A stretch of 64,000 bases of DNA from Methylobacterium hispanicum (GTDB taxonomy: Bacteria > Pseudomonadota > Alphaproteobacteria > Rhizobiales > Beijerinckiaceae). Location: positions 1-64,000 of the forward strand of contig NZ_BPQO01000005.1 in the NCBI RefSeq assembly GCF_022179285.1, read 5' to 3'. Position numbers and translations under genes: made by a program. Of this stretch, positions 1-9,466 are shown piece by piece (the stretch's first letter is position 1; the number at the start of each line of letters is the position of its first letter). The notes below the pieces were generated by a model. The model ran no database searches and was not told the DNA's origin. It saw only the letters and a list, made by a program, of their open reading frames with translations.

Positions 1-612
1 GTTCAGGATCATCAGCGGGATCAGCTTCTCGGGGAAGTGGCGCGGGCCGTAGTTGTTCGAGCAGTTCGTCACCAGCACCGGCAGGCCGTAGGTCTCGTGC
101 CATGCGCGCGCCAGATGGTCGGAGGCCGCTTTTGACGCCGAGTAGGGCGAGCGCGGGTCGTAGCGGCTCGCTTCCGTGAAGAAGGCGTCGGGGGGCAGCG
201 AGCCGTAGACCTCGTCGGTGGAGACGTGCAGGAAGCGGAAGGAGGCTTTGTCTGCGCCCAGGCCCTCGTAGTGGCGGCGTGCGGCGTCCAGCATCACCTG
301 GGTGCCGACCACGTTGGTGCGGATGAAGGCGCCGGGTCCGGTGATCGAGCGGTCGACGTGGCTCTCGGCGGCCAGGTGCATCACAGCCTGGGGCTGGAAC
401 GCCGCGAAGGCGGCCTGGACGGCCTCGGCGTCGCAGATGTCGGCCTCGATCAGGCGGTGGCGCGGATCCTCGGCCAGCGGCTGCAGCGAGACCGGGTTGG
501 CCGCGTAGGTGAGCGCGTCGAGCGTGGCGACCTCGTGCCCGAGATCCTGCACCAGATGCAGGACGAGCGCCGAGCCGATGAAGCCGCAGCCCCCGGTCAC
601 CAGTATCCGCAT
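1..612 (-). CDS. rfbB: dTDP-glucose 4,6-dehydratase, C-terminal part beyond window edge
   Basis: The enzyme converts dTDP-glucose to dTDP-4-keto-6-deoxyglucose, the second step of dTDP-L-rhamnose synthesis. Reading leftward from an ATG at 612, the protein opens with an NAD-binding Rossmann motif (TGGCGFIGS). It then shows SHVDRS, the STDEVYG motif and the [10 protein letters not shown] active-site segment of extended short-chain dehydrogenases. About 204 codons are visible of a family length near 350, so the C-terminus lies left of the window. It lies downstream of rfbC on the same strand, 113 bp away, which fits a rhamnose operon. Identification is firm; the symbol follows the usual rfb/rml naming. 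Confidence 0.93.
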   Translation of the reverse strand, partial: MRILVTGGCGFIGSALVLHLVQDLGHEVATLDALTYAANPVSLQPLAEDPRHRLIEADICDAEAVQAAFAAFQPQAVMHLAAESHVDRSITGPGAFIRTNVVGTQVMLDAARRHYEGLGADKASFRFLHVSTDEVYGSLPPDAFFTEASRYDPRSPYSASKAASDHLARAWHETYGLPVLVTNCSNNYGPRHFPEKLIPLMILN

Positions 613-725
613 CGCGATGTCTCCGTCAGGCCGAGTGTTGCGCGTCTTCGGGACGTCCTGCCCCGCCGCAACCGGTTCCGTCCGCCCCAGACAGGAAGAA
701 TGTGGCGGGTCCGGGACGACGGGCC

Positions 726-1277
726 CTAGAAGGCCGGCCCGAGATCGGCCAAGCGAGGCGCGCGGCGATCCTTGTCGGAGAGGATCGCCTCGGCCTCGGC
801 CACCGGCCAGTCGATGCCGATCTCGGGATCGTTCCAGACGAGGGCCCGGTCGTGGGCGGGGCTGTAGTAGGCGTCGACCTTGTAGGCGACCATCACGTCG
901 GGCGTCAGCGTGCAGAAGCCGTGCGCGAAGCCGTGCGGGATGAAGAGCTGCTCGCCGCCCTCGGCGTCGAGCGTCACGGCGACGTACCGGCCGAAGGTCG
1001 GCGAATCGCGCCGGATGTCGACCGCCACGTCGAGGATCGCGCCGGCGAGCACGCGGATCAGCTTGGCCTGGGGCTGCGGCGGGACCTGGAAATGCAGCCC
1101 GCGGATGGTGCCCTTCGGCGCCGAGAAGGACTGGTTGTCCTGTACGAAGGCGCAGTCGATCCCGGCCTCGGCCAGCACGTCCGCCCGGAAGGTCTCCGAG
1201 AACCAGCCGCGGGCATCGCCGTGGCGCCGGGGGCGCACCCGCTTCACCGCCGGGATTGCCGTCTCGATGACTTCCAT
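726..1277 (-). CDS. rfbC: dTDP-4-dehydrorhamnose 3,5-epimerase
   Basis: This cytoplasmic epimerase acts after RfbB, inverting C3 and C5 of dTDP-4-keto-6-deoxyglucose. The 183-residue length is typical. Visible family motifs are [13 protein letters not shown] near the N-terminus, [16 protein letters not shown] (catalytic His segment), [14 protein letters not shown], and [13 protein letters not shown] of the cupin barrel. It is followed on the same strand by rfbB, so the two probably share a transcript. The product would feed rhamnose into surface polysaccharide. Confidence 0.95.
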   Translation of the reverse strand: MEVIETAIPAVKRVRPRRHGDARGWFSETFRADVLAEAGIDCAFVQDNQSFSAPKGTIRGLHFQVPPQPQAKLIRVLAGAILDVAVDIRRDSPTFGRYVAVTLDAEGGEQLFIPHGFAHGFCTLTPDVMVAYKVDAYYSPAHDRALVWNDPEIGIDWPVAEAEAILSDKDRRAPRLADLGPAF

Positions 1278-1409
1278 GACCCCTCCCGGCGCCGTCCGCT
1301 CTGCGCGGGGGGCTTCCCGGCATTCTGTGCGGATGTCAAGCGCGTGCGCCGCGCGGCCACGACCGGGACTCCGAAGGGTGGACCACCCTTCGGCCTGGTT
1401 CGAAGCGGC

Positions 1410-2297
1410 TCAGCGCGCGGCGGCCGGGTCGATTGCCGGCAGCTCGTTCGGCGGCAGGCCGGGGACCGCCGCCTGCTGCGCGGGCGCGACGCCGCGGGCG
1501 CGGTTGGCGAGCGCCACGGTCAGGCGCTCGGCCGCCTCCGGCTGCATCACGGCCAGAACCTCGGCCATCTTGCGCGGGTTCATGGCCAGCACGAGCGGCA
1601 CCAGCACCTCGTGGCCGAGCCGGTCGAAGACGCGGGCCGCGTCCTTCGGCTTCATCGTCTCGTACATCGTGACGATGTTCTTCATGCCGGCCCGCTCGGC
1701 CTCGGCCCGCTCGCGCCCGGCGCCATCCGCCTTGTCCTCGGCCTGCCGCAACTCGCCGACGCCGGCCTCCAGCTTGCGCTCCGCCTCGCCGAGCATGCGC
1801 TCGCGCAGGTCCAGCTCCTCGCTCTTCTGCCGCAGGGCATCCCGGCGGGCGCCGAGCTTCTCGAGGAGCGCGCGCTCCGTGGCCGAGGCGGGCTCCGCGA
1901 GGGGCGGCTGCCCCCGCGGCGGCTCCGGCGGTTTCTCGACGGGCCTGTCGGCGGCCTTCTCCTGATCCTTCGGGCCGACCGAGCCGGTGGTCGAGGGGTC
2001 CTTCGGCTCGTAGCCGGTGCGAGCCTGCGCGAGCACCCGGGCGAAGGCCGGCAGTTCGCCACCGGGACCATCCTCGGGCTGGACGAGCGACAGGAGCTTG
2101 AGCACCAGAAGCCCGGCCGCGGCGAGCGCCACCGCATCGACGAGGCGCAGGCGCAGGGGTCTCGGCTGGCGAAGCCGCGACAGCCGCAGCGCCGTGGCGG
2201 CTCTGGCCGCGGCTCCGACCGCGCGCTTGCCGGGCACCGGGGCCGCGACCGTGCCCGGGGGGCCGGCATCCTGGCGTGCGGGCGGCCGGGCGCTCAC
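1410..2297 (-). CDS. motE: MotE-like flagellar motor chaperone (MgtE N-domain type)
   Basis: A 295-residue protein with one membrane segment (about residues 52-70), a Pro/Glu-rich linker, and a charged coiled coil (ERALLEKLGARRDALRQKSEEL). The C-terminal MgtE-like domain contains TMYETMKPKDAARVFDRL and AEVLAVMQPEAAERL. This is the layout of MotE, the alphaproteobacterial chaperone of the periplasmic protein MotC, and of related proteins in flagellar operons. The GTG start at 2297 is chosen because it overlaps the stop of the upstream gene as GTGA. An upstream extension in the same frame is only a shadow of that gene. The motE assignment is by domain and context, so moderate. Confidence 0.72.
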   Translation of the reverse strand: MSARPPARQDAGPPGTVAAPVPGKRAVGAAARAATALRLSRLRQPRPLRLRLVDAVALAAAGLLVLKLLSLVQPEDGPGGELPAFARVLAQARTGYEPKDPSTTGSVGPKDQEKAADRPVEKPPEPPRGQPPLAEPASATERALLEKLGARRDALRQKSEELDLRERMLGEAERKLEAGVGELRQAEDKADGAGRERAEAERAGMKNIVTMYETMKPKDAARVFDRLGHEVLVPLVLAMNPRKMAEVLAVMQPEAAERLTVALANRARGVAPAQQAAVPGLPPNELPAIDPAAAR

Positions 2298-2809
2298 GCG
2301 GCGCGGCTCCGCACGCGCTGCAATGCCCGCTCGGTCATGGCGAGGGCCGCGGCCGCGGCGGCACCGAGGCGCTCGCTGTGCAGGCCCTCGACCGCCTCGG
2401 ATGCCGGCTCGGGCCGGATGGCGGGCGGCTGGCCCGGCGCCGACGTCGCGAGCGCGGCGGCTGCTGCCGGCCGCCCCGCGCCGCGGGCCTCGCCCACGAT
2501 GGCGCCGATGCGGCTGATGACGCCCTCCCCGGCCGCGACCTGGGCGGCGATCTCGGCGGCGCCGCGGCCGGCCGCCTCCAGGCGCTCGGCGAGCGTCCGG
2601 TCGCACTCGTCGATGGCGCTGCGCAGGCCCGCGATCGCGCGCTCGGCGGTCGCGCTCGCGGCCATGAGGTCGCCGATCGTCCGGCGGAAGGCCGCCTCGT
2701 CGGCCTTCATCTGCGCGATGCGGCGGGACAGGCGGAGCGAGGAGACGATGGTGGCGACGAGCAGGACCGCGACGAGGCCGTCGGCGAGCAGCGTGACAAG
2801 GGTACTCAT
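2294..2809 (-). CDS. flagellar-operon membrane protein, DUF6468 type
   Basis: A 171-residue protein with one N-terminal membrane helix (residues 4-24, LVTLLADGLVAVLLVATIVSS). An Ala-rich helical cytoplasmic part follows, with a probable coiled coil. It sits between fliM and the motE-like gene, 6 bp after fliM and overlapping motE by 4 bases, so it is translated as part of the fliL-fliM operon. Proteins of this shape in alphaproteobacterial flagellar operons are placed in DUF6468. The biochemical role is unknown. A link to the motor or export apparatus is inferred only from position. Confidence 0.65.
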   Translation of the reverse strand: MSTLVTLLADGLVAVLLVATIVSSLRLSRRIAQMKADEAAFRRTIGDLMAASATAERAIAGLRSAIDECDRTLAERLEAAGRGAAEIAAQVAAGEGVISRIGAIVGEARGAGRPAAAAALATSAPGQPPAIRPEPASEAVEGLHSERLGAAAAAALAMTERALQRVRSRAA

Positions 2810-2815
2810 CGGACG

Positions 2816-4036
2816 CTAGCCCTCGTTGCGGTTGTTCATCGAGGCCTCGTAGGCCTGGAGCGTGGTGCGCGAGCGCCGCAGCGGCCGGGTGACCTGGACG
2901 GCGATGCTGTCGTCGATCCGCCCAATCCGCCCCTGCGTCAGGTGCCAGTCGCCGCAGCGCACGGTGATCAGGTCCGTGGGCTTGGCGTCGAACATCAGCG
3001 TGTCGCCGACCTTCAGCCCCATCACGCGCTTGAGCGGCAGCATCATCTCGTGGAGCACCGCCTGCATGGTCAGGTCCGCCTGCCAGATCTCGGTGGCGAG
3101 GTGGCCTTCCCAGATCTGGTCCCGGCCGAGCTTCTCGCCCATGAAGCTCTGCATGAGCAGTTCACGGATCGGCTCGATCGTGGCGTAGGGGAAGAGGATC
3201 TGCAGCAGGCCGCCGCGCCCGTCCATGTCGAGGCGCAGGCCGATCAGGATGGCGGCGTTGCCCGGCCGGGTGATGGTGGCGAAGCGCGGGTTGGTCTCGA
3301 TCCGATCGATGGCGAAATGCACCGGGGAGAGCGGCTGGAACGACTGTTCCAGGTCGCCCAGGATGATCTCGACCAGGCGGCGCACGAGCTGCATCTCGAT
3401 GCCCGTGAAGGGCCGCCCGTCCAGCCGCGTGGAGGAACCGCCGCGCTTGCCCCCGAGCAGGAGGTCGAGCGTCGAGTAGGCGAGGTTCTGCTCGACCGTG
3501 ACGAGGCCCGAATTCTCCCAGGTATCGGCCTTGAACACGCCCAGCAGCGTCGGCAGCGGGATGGCGTTGACGTAGTCGCCGAAGCGGACCGAGGTGATGT
3601 TGTCCAGCGTCACCTCGACGTTGTCCTGGAAGAAGTTGCGCAACGATGTCGACAGCAACCGGATCATCCGGTCGAAGACGATCTCCAGCATCGGCAGGCG
3701 TTCGTACTGGACGACGCCCGAATCGACGATGGCGCGCACGCCCCCGGCCCCGGAGGCCGAGAGCTCGCGCATGGAGAAGCCCAGGACGCCGTCGATCTCG
3801 TCCTGGTTGAGGATGCGGTCGTTGCCGGCGAGTTCGGGGAGGTCGTCGGCCTCCCCGTCCTCGATCATCGTCGCCCACTCGGCCGCGACGTCGCTGGCGT
3901 TGCGGGTGGTGCCCTGCTCGGCGAGCGCCGCGCCCCATTCCTCGGCGAGCGAGGCGTCGCCGCCCTCGCCGGAATTGTTCTGCTCGATCAGGGCCGCGGC
4001 CCAGTCGTCCTCGAGGTTCGGATCGTCCGGTTCCAT
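2816..4036 (-). CDS. fliM: flagellar motor switch protein FliM
   Basis: FliM forms the C-ring of the flagellar motor, binds phospho-CheY and controls rotation direction. At 406 residues it is longer than the usual 320-340. The CheY-binding-like segment RILNQDEIDGVLGF is at residues 74-87 instead of the extreme N-terminus. The middle domain (ERLPMLEIVFDRMIRLLSTS) and the C-terminal SpoA domain (VMGLKVGDTLMFDAKPTD) follow. The extra N-terminal 70 residues hold three Trp-centred repeats (DWAAALIEQ, EEWGAALAEQ, AEWATMIED). Transcribed after fliL with an 8 bp gap. Confidence 0.93.
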   Translation of the reverse strand: MEPDDPNLEDDWAAALIEQNNSGEGGDASLAEEWGAALAEQGTTRNASDVAAEWATMIEDGEADDLPELAGNDRILNQDEIDGVLGFSMRELSASGAGGVRAIVDSGVVQYERLPMLEIVFDRMIRLLSTSLRNFFQDNVEVTLDNITSVRFGDYVNAIPLPTLLGVFKADTWENSGLVTVEQNLAYSTLDLLLGGKRGGSSTRLDGRPFTGIEMQLVRRLVEIILGDLEQSFQPLSPVHFAIDRIETNPRFATITRPGNAAILIGLRLDMDGRGGLLQILFPYATIEPIRELLMQSFMGEKLGRDQIWEGHLATEIWQADLTMQAVLHEMMLPLKRVMGLKVGDTLMFDAKPTDLITVRCGDWHLTQGRIGRIDDSIAVQVTRPLRRSRTTLQAYEASMNNRNEG

Positions 4037-4044
4037 GCCCGCGC

Positions 4045-4551
4045 CTACTGGAGGATCACGTCCTTGAAGAGCACGGCCTCGACCTTGGCCGGGTAGACCG
4101 CCACGTTGACCCGGCGCAGCAGTTCCTCGCGCAGCCGGTAGAGGCCCGTGGAGCCCGAGAGGTCGCTCGGTCGAAGCTCCCGCATGTAGACCTGCAGCGT
4201 GTCCTCGACGCGGGGCATCAGGGGCTTCACCTCGCCCTCGACCTTGGCGTCCTTCAGCTCAAGGGTGATGCGCAGCTTGGCGTACTTCGCCCGGTCCTGG
4301 CCGGGTCCGGCCTCGGGGGAGAGGTTGAGCATCATCTCGCGCATGTCGAGGAAGACGACGGGCTTCTGCTCCTCGGCGTGCGCGGCCTGCGCCTCGGCGC
4401 CGCGCTTCTTCAGCACGAAGGCGCCGCCCCCGCCCAGCACGAGGAGCGCCGCGGCGCCGACCGCGATGAAGAGCTTCTTGCGGCTCTTCGGGGCCTCGGC
4501 CTCGCCGGTCTCGCCCTCCGCGGCGGGCGCCTTCTTGGGCTTCTTGGCCAT
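4045..4551 (-). CDS. fliL: flagellar basal body-associated protein FliL
   Basis: A single-pass inner-membrane protein associated with the stator ring. The 168 residues consist of a Lys-rich cytoplasmic N-terminus, one membrane helix (about residues 28-47), and a periplasmic FliL domain beginning at PVVFLDMREMMLNL. That domain includes AKLRITLELKD and ends with the typical FKDVILQ. It is the first gene of the leftward operon fliL-fliM-DUF6468-motE. Its start lies 88 bp from a TTAA-N7-TTAA box. Confidence 0.93.
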   Translation of the reverse strand: MAKKPKKAPAAEGETGEAEAPKSRKKLFIAVGAAALLVLGGGGAFVLKKRGAEAQAAHAEEQKPVVFLDMREMMLNLSPEAGPGQDRAKYAKLRITLELKDAKVEGEVKPLMPRVEDTLQVYMRELRPSDLSGSTGLYRLREELLRRVNVAVYPAKVEAVLFKDVILQ

Positions 4552-4638
4552 GAGCGTCGGATCCGGCGCTGGAACGGGACTGGGCCGACGCAGCGTACGC
4601 GCGCACGGCCGGTGCCGTCCGATATCCGGCGAACGCGG

Positions 4639-4653
4639 TTAACGCGCCGTTAA
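4639..4653. promoter_or_regulatory. candidate CtrA binding site
   Basis: The sequence is TTAA, seven bases, TTAA, which matches the established CtrA full-site consensus TTAA-N7-TTAA exactly. It lies in the only divergent spacer of the flagellar cluster, 88 bp from the fliL start and about 175 bp from the flgF start. CtrA is known to control early flagellar genes in alphaproteobacteria. Binding here is inferred, not shown. Two intact TTAA half-sites at the right spacing are uncommon by chance in DNA this GC-rich. Confidence 0.6.
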
Positions 4654-4686
4654 GGCGGCAAGAACTGCCGGGTCAGCTTTGCCGCC
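4654..4686. repeat. 8-bp inverted repeat in flagellar divergent spacer
   Basis: GGCGGCAA at 4654-4661 is repeated in inverted form as TTGCCGCC at 4679-4686, directly beside the TTAA box. It could be an operator for a flagellar regulator or a chance GC-rich repeat. No regulator is assigned. Confidence 0.35.
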
Positions 4687-4768
4687 GGGCGCTCCGCACC
4701 GGGGGCGCCGTCTCGGCCGCGCCACCGCAAGCCTCTGGTGCGAAAAGGATTTCGCCACCGGCCGGACC

Positions 4769-4784
4769 TGGCACGCCCGATGCG
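4769..4784 (+). promoter_or_regulatory. candidate sigma-54-type promoter for flgF operon
   Basis: TGGCACG, four bases, then ATGCG. This differs by one base from the classical sigma-54 consensus TGGCACG-N4-TTGC and keeps the invariant GG and GC ten bases apart. It ends 45 bp before the flgF ATG on the coding strand. Sigma-54 drives late flagellar operons in Caulobacter; whether it does so in this lineage is not established by this sequence. Confidence 0.4.
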
Positions 4785-4828
4785 CTGTGGACAGGGCCGC
4801 CGGTCGCGGCACGGTCCCGGGTCCTCAG

Positions 4829-5569
4829 ATGCAGAACGCTCTCTTCGTCGGTGTGTCGAGCCAGGCCGCGCTTCAGCGCCAGCTCGACGTCATCGCCAAC
4901 AACATGGCCAACGTCTCGACCACGGGCTTCAAGTCCCGCGACACCCGATTCCAGGAATACCTGATGCCGGTGGCGAGCGCGGACAGCTTCACGGGCCCCG
5001 ACCGCCGCGTCTCCTACGTCATCGACCAGGGCACGGTGCTCAACCTCGCGCAGGGGCCGATCGAGCAGACCGGCAACCCGCTGCACGTGGCGATCCGCGG
5101 CGAGGCTTTCCTGGCCGTGCAGACGCCACAGGGCGAGCGCTACACCCGCAACGGCGCGCTGGAGATGAACGCGCAGGGCCAACTCGTGACGAGCGACGGC
5201 AACCCGGTCCTCGGCGAGGGCGGCCCGATCGCCATCAACGCGCAGGAGACCGGCCTGACCATCGGCGCGGACGGCACCGTCTCCACGAATTTCGGCGTGC
5301 GCGGCAAGCTCCGGCTCGTCACCTTCGCCAACCCGCAGCGGCTGACGAACGAGGGCGGCAACCTCTACGCCTCCCCCGTGCCCGCCCAGCCCGCCGGGCT
5401 CCAGGGCCGGCTCGAGGCCGGGGCGCTGGAGCGCTCGAACGTCCGCCCGGTCGTCGAGATGACCCGGCTGATGGACCTGAACCGCAGCTACGCGACGGTC
5501 TCCAGCATGATCACGCGCCTCGACGACCTGCGGGGCACGGCGATCCGCCGCCTCGCCGACGTCGCCTAA
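4829..5569 (+). CDS. flgF: flagellar basal-body rod protein FlgF
   Basis: FlgF is a proximal rod subunit exported through the flagellar type III system. The 246 residues start MQNALFVGVSSQAALQRQLD and carry the rod signature VIANNMANVSTTGFKS at about 20-35. The central domain contains GNPLHVAIRGEAFLAVQ, and the C-terminal helix is EMTRLMDLNRSYATVSSMI. The ATG at 4829 is preferred over upstream in-frame codons because the family begins exactly here. It leads the rightward operon flgF-flgG-flgA-flgH, with 13 bp to flgG. Confidence 0.94.
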   Translation: MQNALFVGVSSQAALQRQLDVIANNMANVSTTGFKSRDTRFQEYLMPVASADSFTGPDRRVSYVIDQGTVLNLAQGPIEQTGNPLHVAIRGEAFLAVQTPQGERYTRNGALEMNAQGQLVTSDGNPVLGEGGPIAINAQETGLTIGADGTVSTNFGVRGKLRLVTFANPQRLTNEGGNLYASPVPAQPAGLQGRLEAGALERSNVRPVVEMTRLMDLNRSYATVSSMITRLDDLRGTAIRRLADVA

Positions 5570-5582
5570 GGAGTTCTGAGCG

Positions 5583-6374
<792 letters not shown>

Positions 6375-6388
6375 TCCGGGGACGCGCC

Positions 6389-7552
6389 ATGACCGACCGC
6401 TCCCGATCCGCCAGAGCCGCGCGTTACGACACGATGCGATACGACGCCGTCGGCGACATGGCCGCGAACGACGACCGGCCCGCGGGCCAGGACCTCTTCG
6501 ACCTCGCCGACCTGAGGCCGATCGTGCGCCGCCCGCCGATGCGCGCCGTGCCGATGCGGCTCGGCGTGGCCGTGCGCGCCTGGCTCGCCTTCGCGGCCCT
6601 CGCGATGATCGGGGCGTGGACGCTTCCGGCGCTGGCCGATGCGCCGATGCGCCTGCGCGGCGATGTCACCGCGCGCGGCGACGTGCTCACCCTCGGCGAC
6701 CTCGTGGAGAACGCCCCCGCGGCGGCGGCGGCCCGCCCGCTCTTCCGCGCGCCCGCGCTCGGCGCCACCGGCACCATCCAGGCCCGGCGCATCGTCGATG
6801 CGGCCGCCTCCGCTGGCCTCGGGCCGGTCGAGACCGGCGGCCGCGTCCAGGTCAGCGTCCAGCGCGCGGCCCGCCGGGTCGCGGCGGGCGAGATCGAGGC
6901 GGCGCTCAAGCGCGGCCTGGAATCCGGGTTCGGCCTCGACCCGAGCCTGGTGAGCGTGCGTCTCGACGGCGAGGGGCCGGTCCTCCTGGCGCCCACGGAT
7001 CTCGGCGGGCAGGTCGCTGCGCTCGACCTCACCTACGATCCGCGCACGCGCCGGCTCGCGGCGCTGATCAGCCTCGGCGAGCGCCAGGCGACCCTGCGGG
7101 TGACCGGCGTCGCGGTCGAGCTGCGCGAGGTCGCGGTGCTGGTCCGGGCCGTCGGACGCGGCGAGCGCCTCAGCGAGGCGGATGTCACGCTCGAGCGCCG
7201 TCCGCGCGAGGGCGCCCCGCAGGACGCGCTCGCGCAGGCCGTGCCCGGCGAGGTCGCGCAGCGCGCGCTCGGTGCGGGCACGGTCCTGCGCGCCGGCGAC
7301 ACCGCGCCGCCCGAACTCGTCGCCCGCGGCGAGATGGTGACGATCCTCTACGAGGCGCCCGGCATCACGCTCTCGATGCGCGGCATCGCCAACGAGCCCG
7401 GCCGGCTCGGCGCCGTCGTCAACGTGGTGAACGCCGCCTCCAAGAAGGTGCTGCAGGCGGTCGTCGTGGGCCAGGGCCGCGTCTCGGTCAGCCCCGCCGG
7501 GCCGCAGCGCCAAGCCAGCGCCGCCCTGCCCGGCACCACCGCCCTCCGCTGA
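6389..7552 (+). CDS. flgA: flagellar P-ring assembly chaperone FlgA
   Basis: FlgA is a periplasmic chaperone needed to polymerise FlgI into the P ring. The C-terminal half shows the SAF/ChapFlgA features GRGERLSEADVTLERRP, AGTVLRAGD and GRLGAVVNVVNAASKKVLQAVVVG. At 387 residues it is long. About 55 polar residues precede the likely signal sequence (residues 56-84, ending LPALADA). The ATG at 6389 has a GGGGAC ribosome-binding sequence. An internal start at 6539 or 6554 would give a conventional exported protein, so the true start is uncertain. Confidence 0.88.
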   Translation: MTDRSRSARAARYDTMRYDAVGDMAANDDRPAGQDLFDLADLRPIVRRPPMRAVPMRLGVAVRAWLAFAALAMIGAWTLPALADAPMRLRGDVTARGDVLTLGDLVENAPAAAAARPLFRAPALGATGTIQARRIVDAAASAGLGPVETGGRVQVSVQRAARRVAAGEIEAALKRGLESGFGLDPSLVSVRLDGEGPVLLAPTDLGGQVAALDLTYDPRTRRLAALISLGERQATLRVTGVAVELREVAVLVRAVGRGERLSEADVTLERRPREGAPQDALAQAVPGEVAQRALGAGTVLRAGDTAPPELVARGEMVTILYEAPGITLSMRGIANEPGRLGAVVNVVNAASKKVLQAVVVGQGRVSVSPAGPQRQASAALPGTTALR

Positions 7553-7575
7553 TCCAGACACGCCGGTCCAAGCCC

Positions 7576-8322
7576 ATGATCCGCTCCGCCCTGCGTCTCC
7601 CCCTCCTCGCGCTCGCCTGCGGCGGGCTCGGCGCCTGCAACACCGCCGACCGGCTCTCGCAGATCGGCGCGCAGCCGGTGCTCTCGGCGATCGAGGACCC
7701 GACGAGCCAGCCCGGCTACAAGCCGGTGCGGATGCCGATGCCGGACGTGCAGCCGGTCTCCTACGCGCCGAACTCGCTCTGGCGCACCGGCTCGCGCGCC
7801 TTCTTCAAGGACCAGCGCGCCGCCCGCATCGGCGACCTCGTCACCGTGAAGGTGAACGTCACCGACCGGGCGAACCTCAACAACGAGACCAAGCGCTCGC
7901 GCTCGAACAGCGAGGGCTTCGGCCTGCCGAACGCCTTCGGATTCGAGAAGAGCGCCGGGGTGGCCGCGGCCGGCATCGCCGCCGACAAGCTCCTGAACGC
8001 CACCTCCAACACCTCGAGCGACGGCGCCGGCTCGGTGCAGCGGGCCGAGACCGTGACGACGAGCGTTGCGGCGGTGGTCACGCAGGTTCTTCCGAACGGC
8101 AACCTCGTGGTCGAGGGCAAGCAGGAGATCCGGGTCAACTTCGAGGTGCGCGAGCTGATCGTGGCGGGCGTGGTGCGGCCGGAGGACATCGAGTCCGACA
8201 ACACCATCGATTCGGCCAAGATCGCCCAGGCCCGCATCGCCTACGGCGGCCGCGGCCAGATCACCGACGTGCAGCAGCCCCGCTACGGCCAGCAGGTGAT
8301 CGACGTGCTGCTGCCGTTCTGA
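7576..8322 (+). CDS. flgH: flagellar L-ring protein FlgH (lipoprotein)
   Basis: FlgH forms the outer-membrane L ring. The 248-residue protein has a lipoprotein signal with lipobox LGAC (Cys21). The SLWR motif is at about residues 55-58 (PNSLWRTGSRAFFKDQRA), followed by RIGDLVTVKVNVTDRANLNN. The C-terminal family block is LPNGNLVVEGKQEIRVNFE...IVAGVVRPEDI. It follows flgA by 23 bp. FlgI, the P-ring subunit, is not in the window. Confidence 0.95.
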   Translation: MIRSALRLPLLALACGGLGACNTADRLSQIGAQPVLSAIEDPTSQPGYKPVRMPMPDVQPVSYAPNSLWRTGSRAFFKDQRAARIGDLVTVKVNVTDRANLNNETKRSRSNSEGFGLPNAFGFEKSAGVAAAGIAADKLLNATSNTSSDGAGSVQRAETVTTSVAAVVTQVLPNGNLVVEGKQEIRVNFEVRELIVAGVVRPEDIESDNTIDSAKIAQARIAYGGRGQITDVQQPRYGQQVIDVLLPF

Positions 8323-8404
8323 GGCGGGTCCGCGCCCCGACGCGCTGGCGCGGGCGGCGGGAAAGGTGCATCGCTCGTTTACCTTCCGAATCGGCGAGGG
8401 ACGG

Positions 8405-9466
8405 ATGAGCGATCCGCGGCGCGCCTTCTGCGAGCGCTTTGGCCTGGAGCACCCGGTGATCCAGGCCCCGATGATCGGGCCCAAGCCCGCGCTGGCGGCC
8501 GAGGTGAGCGCGGCCGGCGGCCTCGGCTCCATCGCCTGCGCGGCGATGAGCCCGGACGGGATCCGCGCCGAGGTCGCGGCGCTGCGGGCGCGGACCGGTC
8601 GGCCGTTCAACCTCAACTTCTTCGCGCACCGCCGTGCCGCGCCGGATCCCGAGCGGGAGGCGGCCTGGGCGGCCCGCCTCGCACCGGCCTACCGCGCGCT
8701 CGGCATCGACCCCGCGGCGGTGACGCCCGGCCCCGAGCGGGCCCCGTTCGACGCCGGCATGGCCGAGGCCGTGACGGCGTTGCGCCCGCCGGTGGTCAGT
8801 TTCCATTTCGGCCTGCCCGAGCCGGAGCTCCTAGCGGCGGTGCGGGCGGCGGGCTGCCGCATCCTCGGCTGCGCCACCACGGTCGCCGAAGCCCGCTGGC
8901 TCGCCGAGCGCGGGGTCGACGCCATCATCGCGCAGGGCCTCGAGGCCGGCGGACACCGCGGCCTGTTCCTGAGCGAGGACATCGCCGGCCAGGTCGGCAC
9001 GCTCGCCCTCGTTCCGCAGGTGGTGGACGCCGTGGACCTGCCGGTGATCGCCGCGGGCGGGATCGCGGACGCGCGCGGTTCGGCGGCCGCCTTCGCGCTC
9101 GGCGCCGCGGCGGTGCAGGTCGGCACCGCCTACCTCGCCTGCGAGGCGGCCGGCCTGTCGGCGGTTCACGCGCGGGCGCTGGCGGAGGCGGGCGACGCCG
9201 ACACGGCGCTCACCACGGTGTTCACCGGCCGGCCCGCCCGCGGCCTCCGCAACCGGGCGATGCGGGAATTCGGGCCGATCGCCCCCGACGCCCCGGCCTT
9301 CCCGCGGGCGGCGGTGGCGCTGCAGCCGTTGCGCGTGGCGGCCGAGGCCCGCGGCTCGGGCGATTTCACGCCGCTCTGGGCCGGCCAGGGCGCGCCTCTG
9401 GCGAAGGTCCGGGACGCCGCCGCGCTCACCCGCGCGCTTGCCGGGGGCGCGGACAGGCTGCGCTGA
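8405..9466 (+). CDS. nitronate monooxygenase / NPD-type FMN enzyme
   Basis: A 353-residue TIM-barrel flavoenzyme of the 2-nitropropane dioxygenase family, which oxidises alkyl nitronates such as propionate-3-nitronate. Visible features are the N-terminal HPVIQAPMIG, the SAAGGLGSI block, QGLEAGGHRG with the catalytic His of class I enzymes, VIAAGGIADARG, and GAAAVQVGTAYLACEA for FMN phosphate binding. The ATG at 8405 follows GAGGGACGG, which supports it over an in-frame ATG at 8366. It is monocistronic between flagellar and transport genes. The exact substrate is unknown. Confidence 0.85.
   Translation: MSDPRRAFCERFGLEHPVIQAPMIGPKPALAAEVSAAGGLGSIACAAMSPDGIRAEVAALRARTGRPFNLNFFAHRRAAPDPEREAAWAARLAPAYRALGIDPAAVTPGPERAPFDAGMAEAVTALRPPVVSFHFGLPEPELLAAVRAAGCRILGCATTVAEARWLAERGVDAIIAQGLEAGGHRGLFLSEDIAGQVGTLALVPQVVDAVDLPVIAAGGIADARGSAAAFALGAAAVQVGTAYLACEAAGLSAVHARALAEAGDADTALTTVFTGRPARGLRNRAMREFGPIAPDAPAFPRAAVALQPLRVAAEARGSGDFTPLWAGQGAPLAKVRDAAALTRALAGGADRLR

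Noticed and set aside
702..2819. A 705-codon open frame on the + strand
   Set aside because: It is antisense to rfbC, the motE-like gene and the DUF6468 gene, shows only GC-rich low-complexity sequence, and has no domain.
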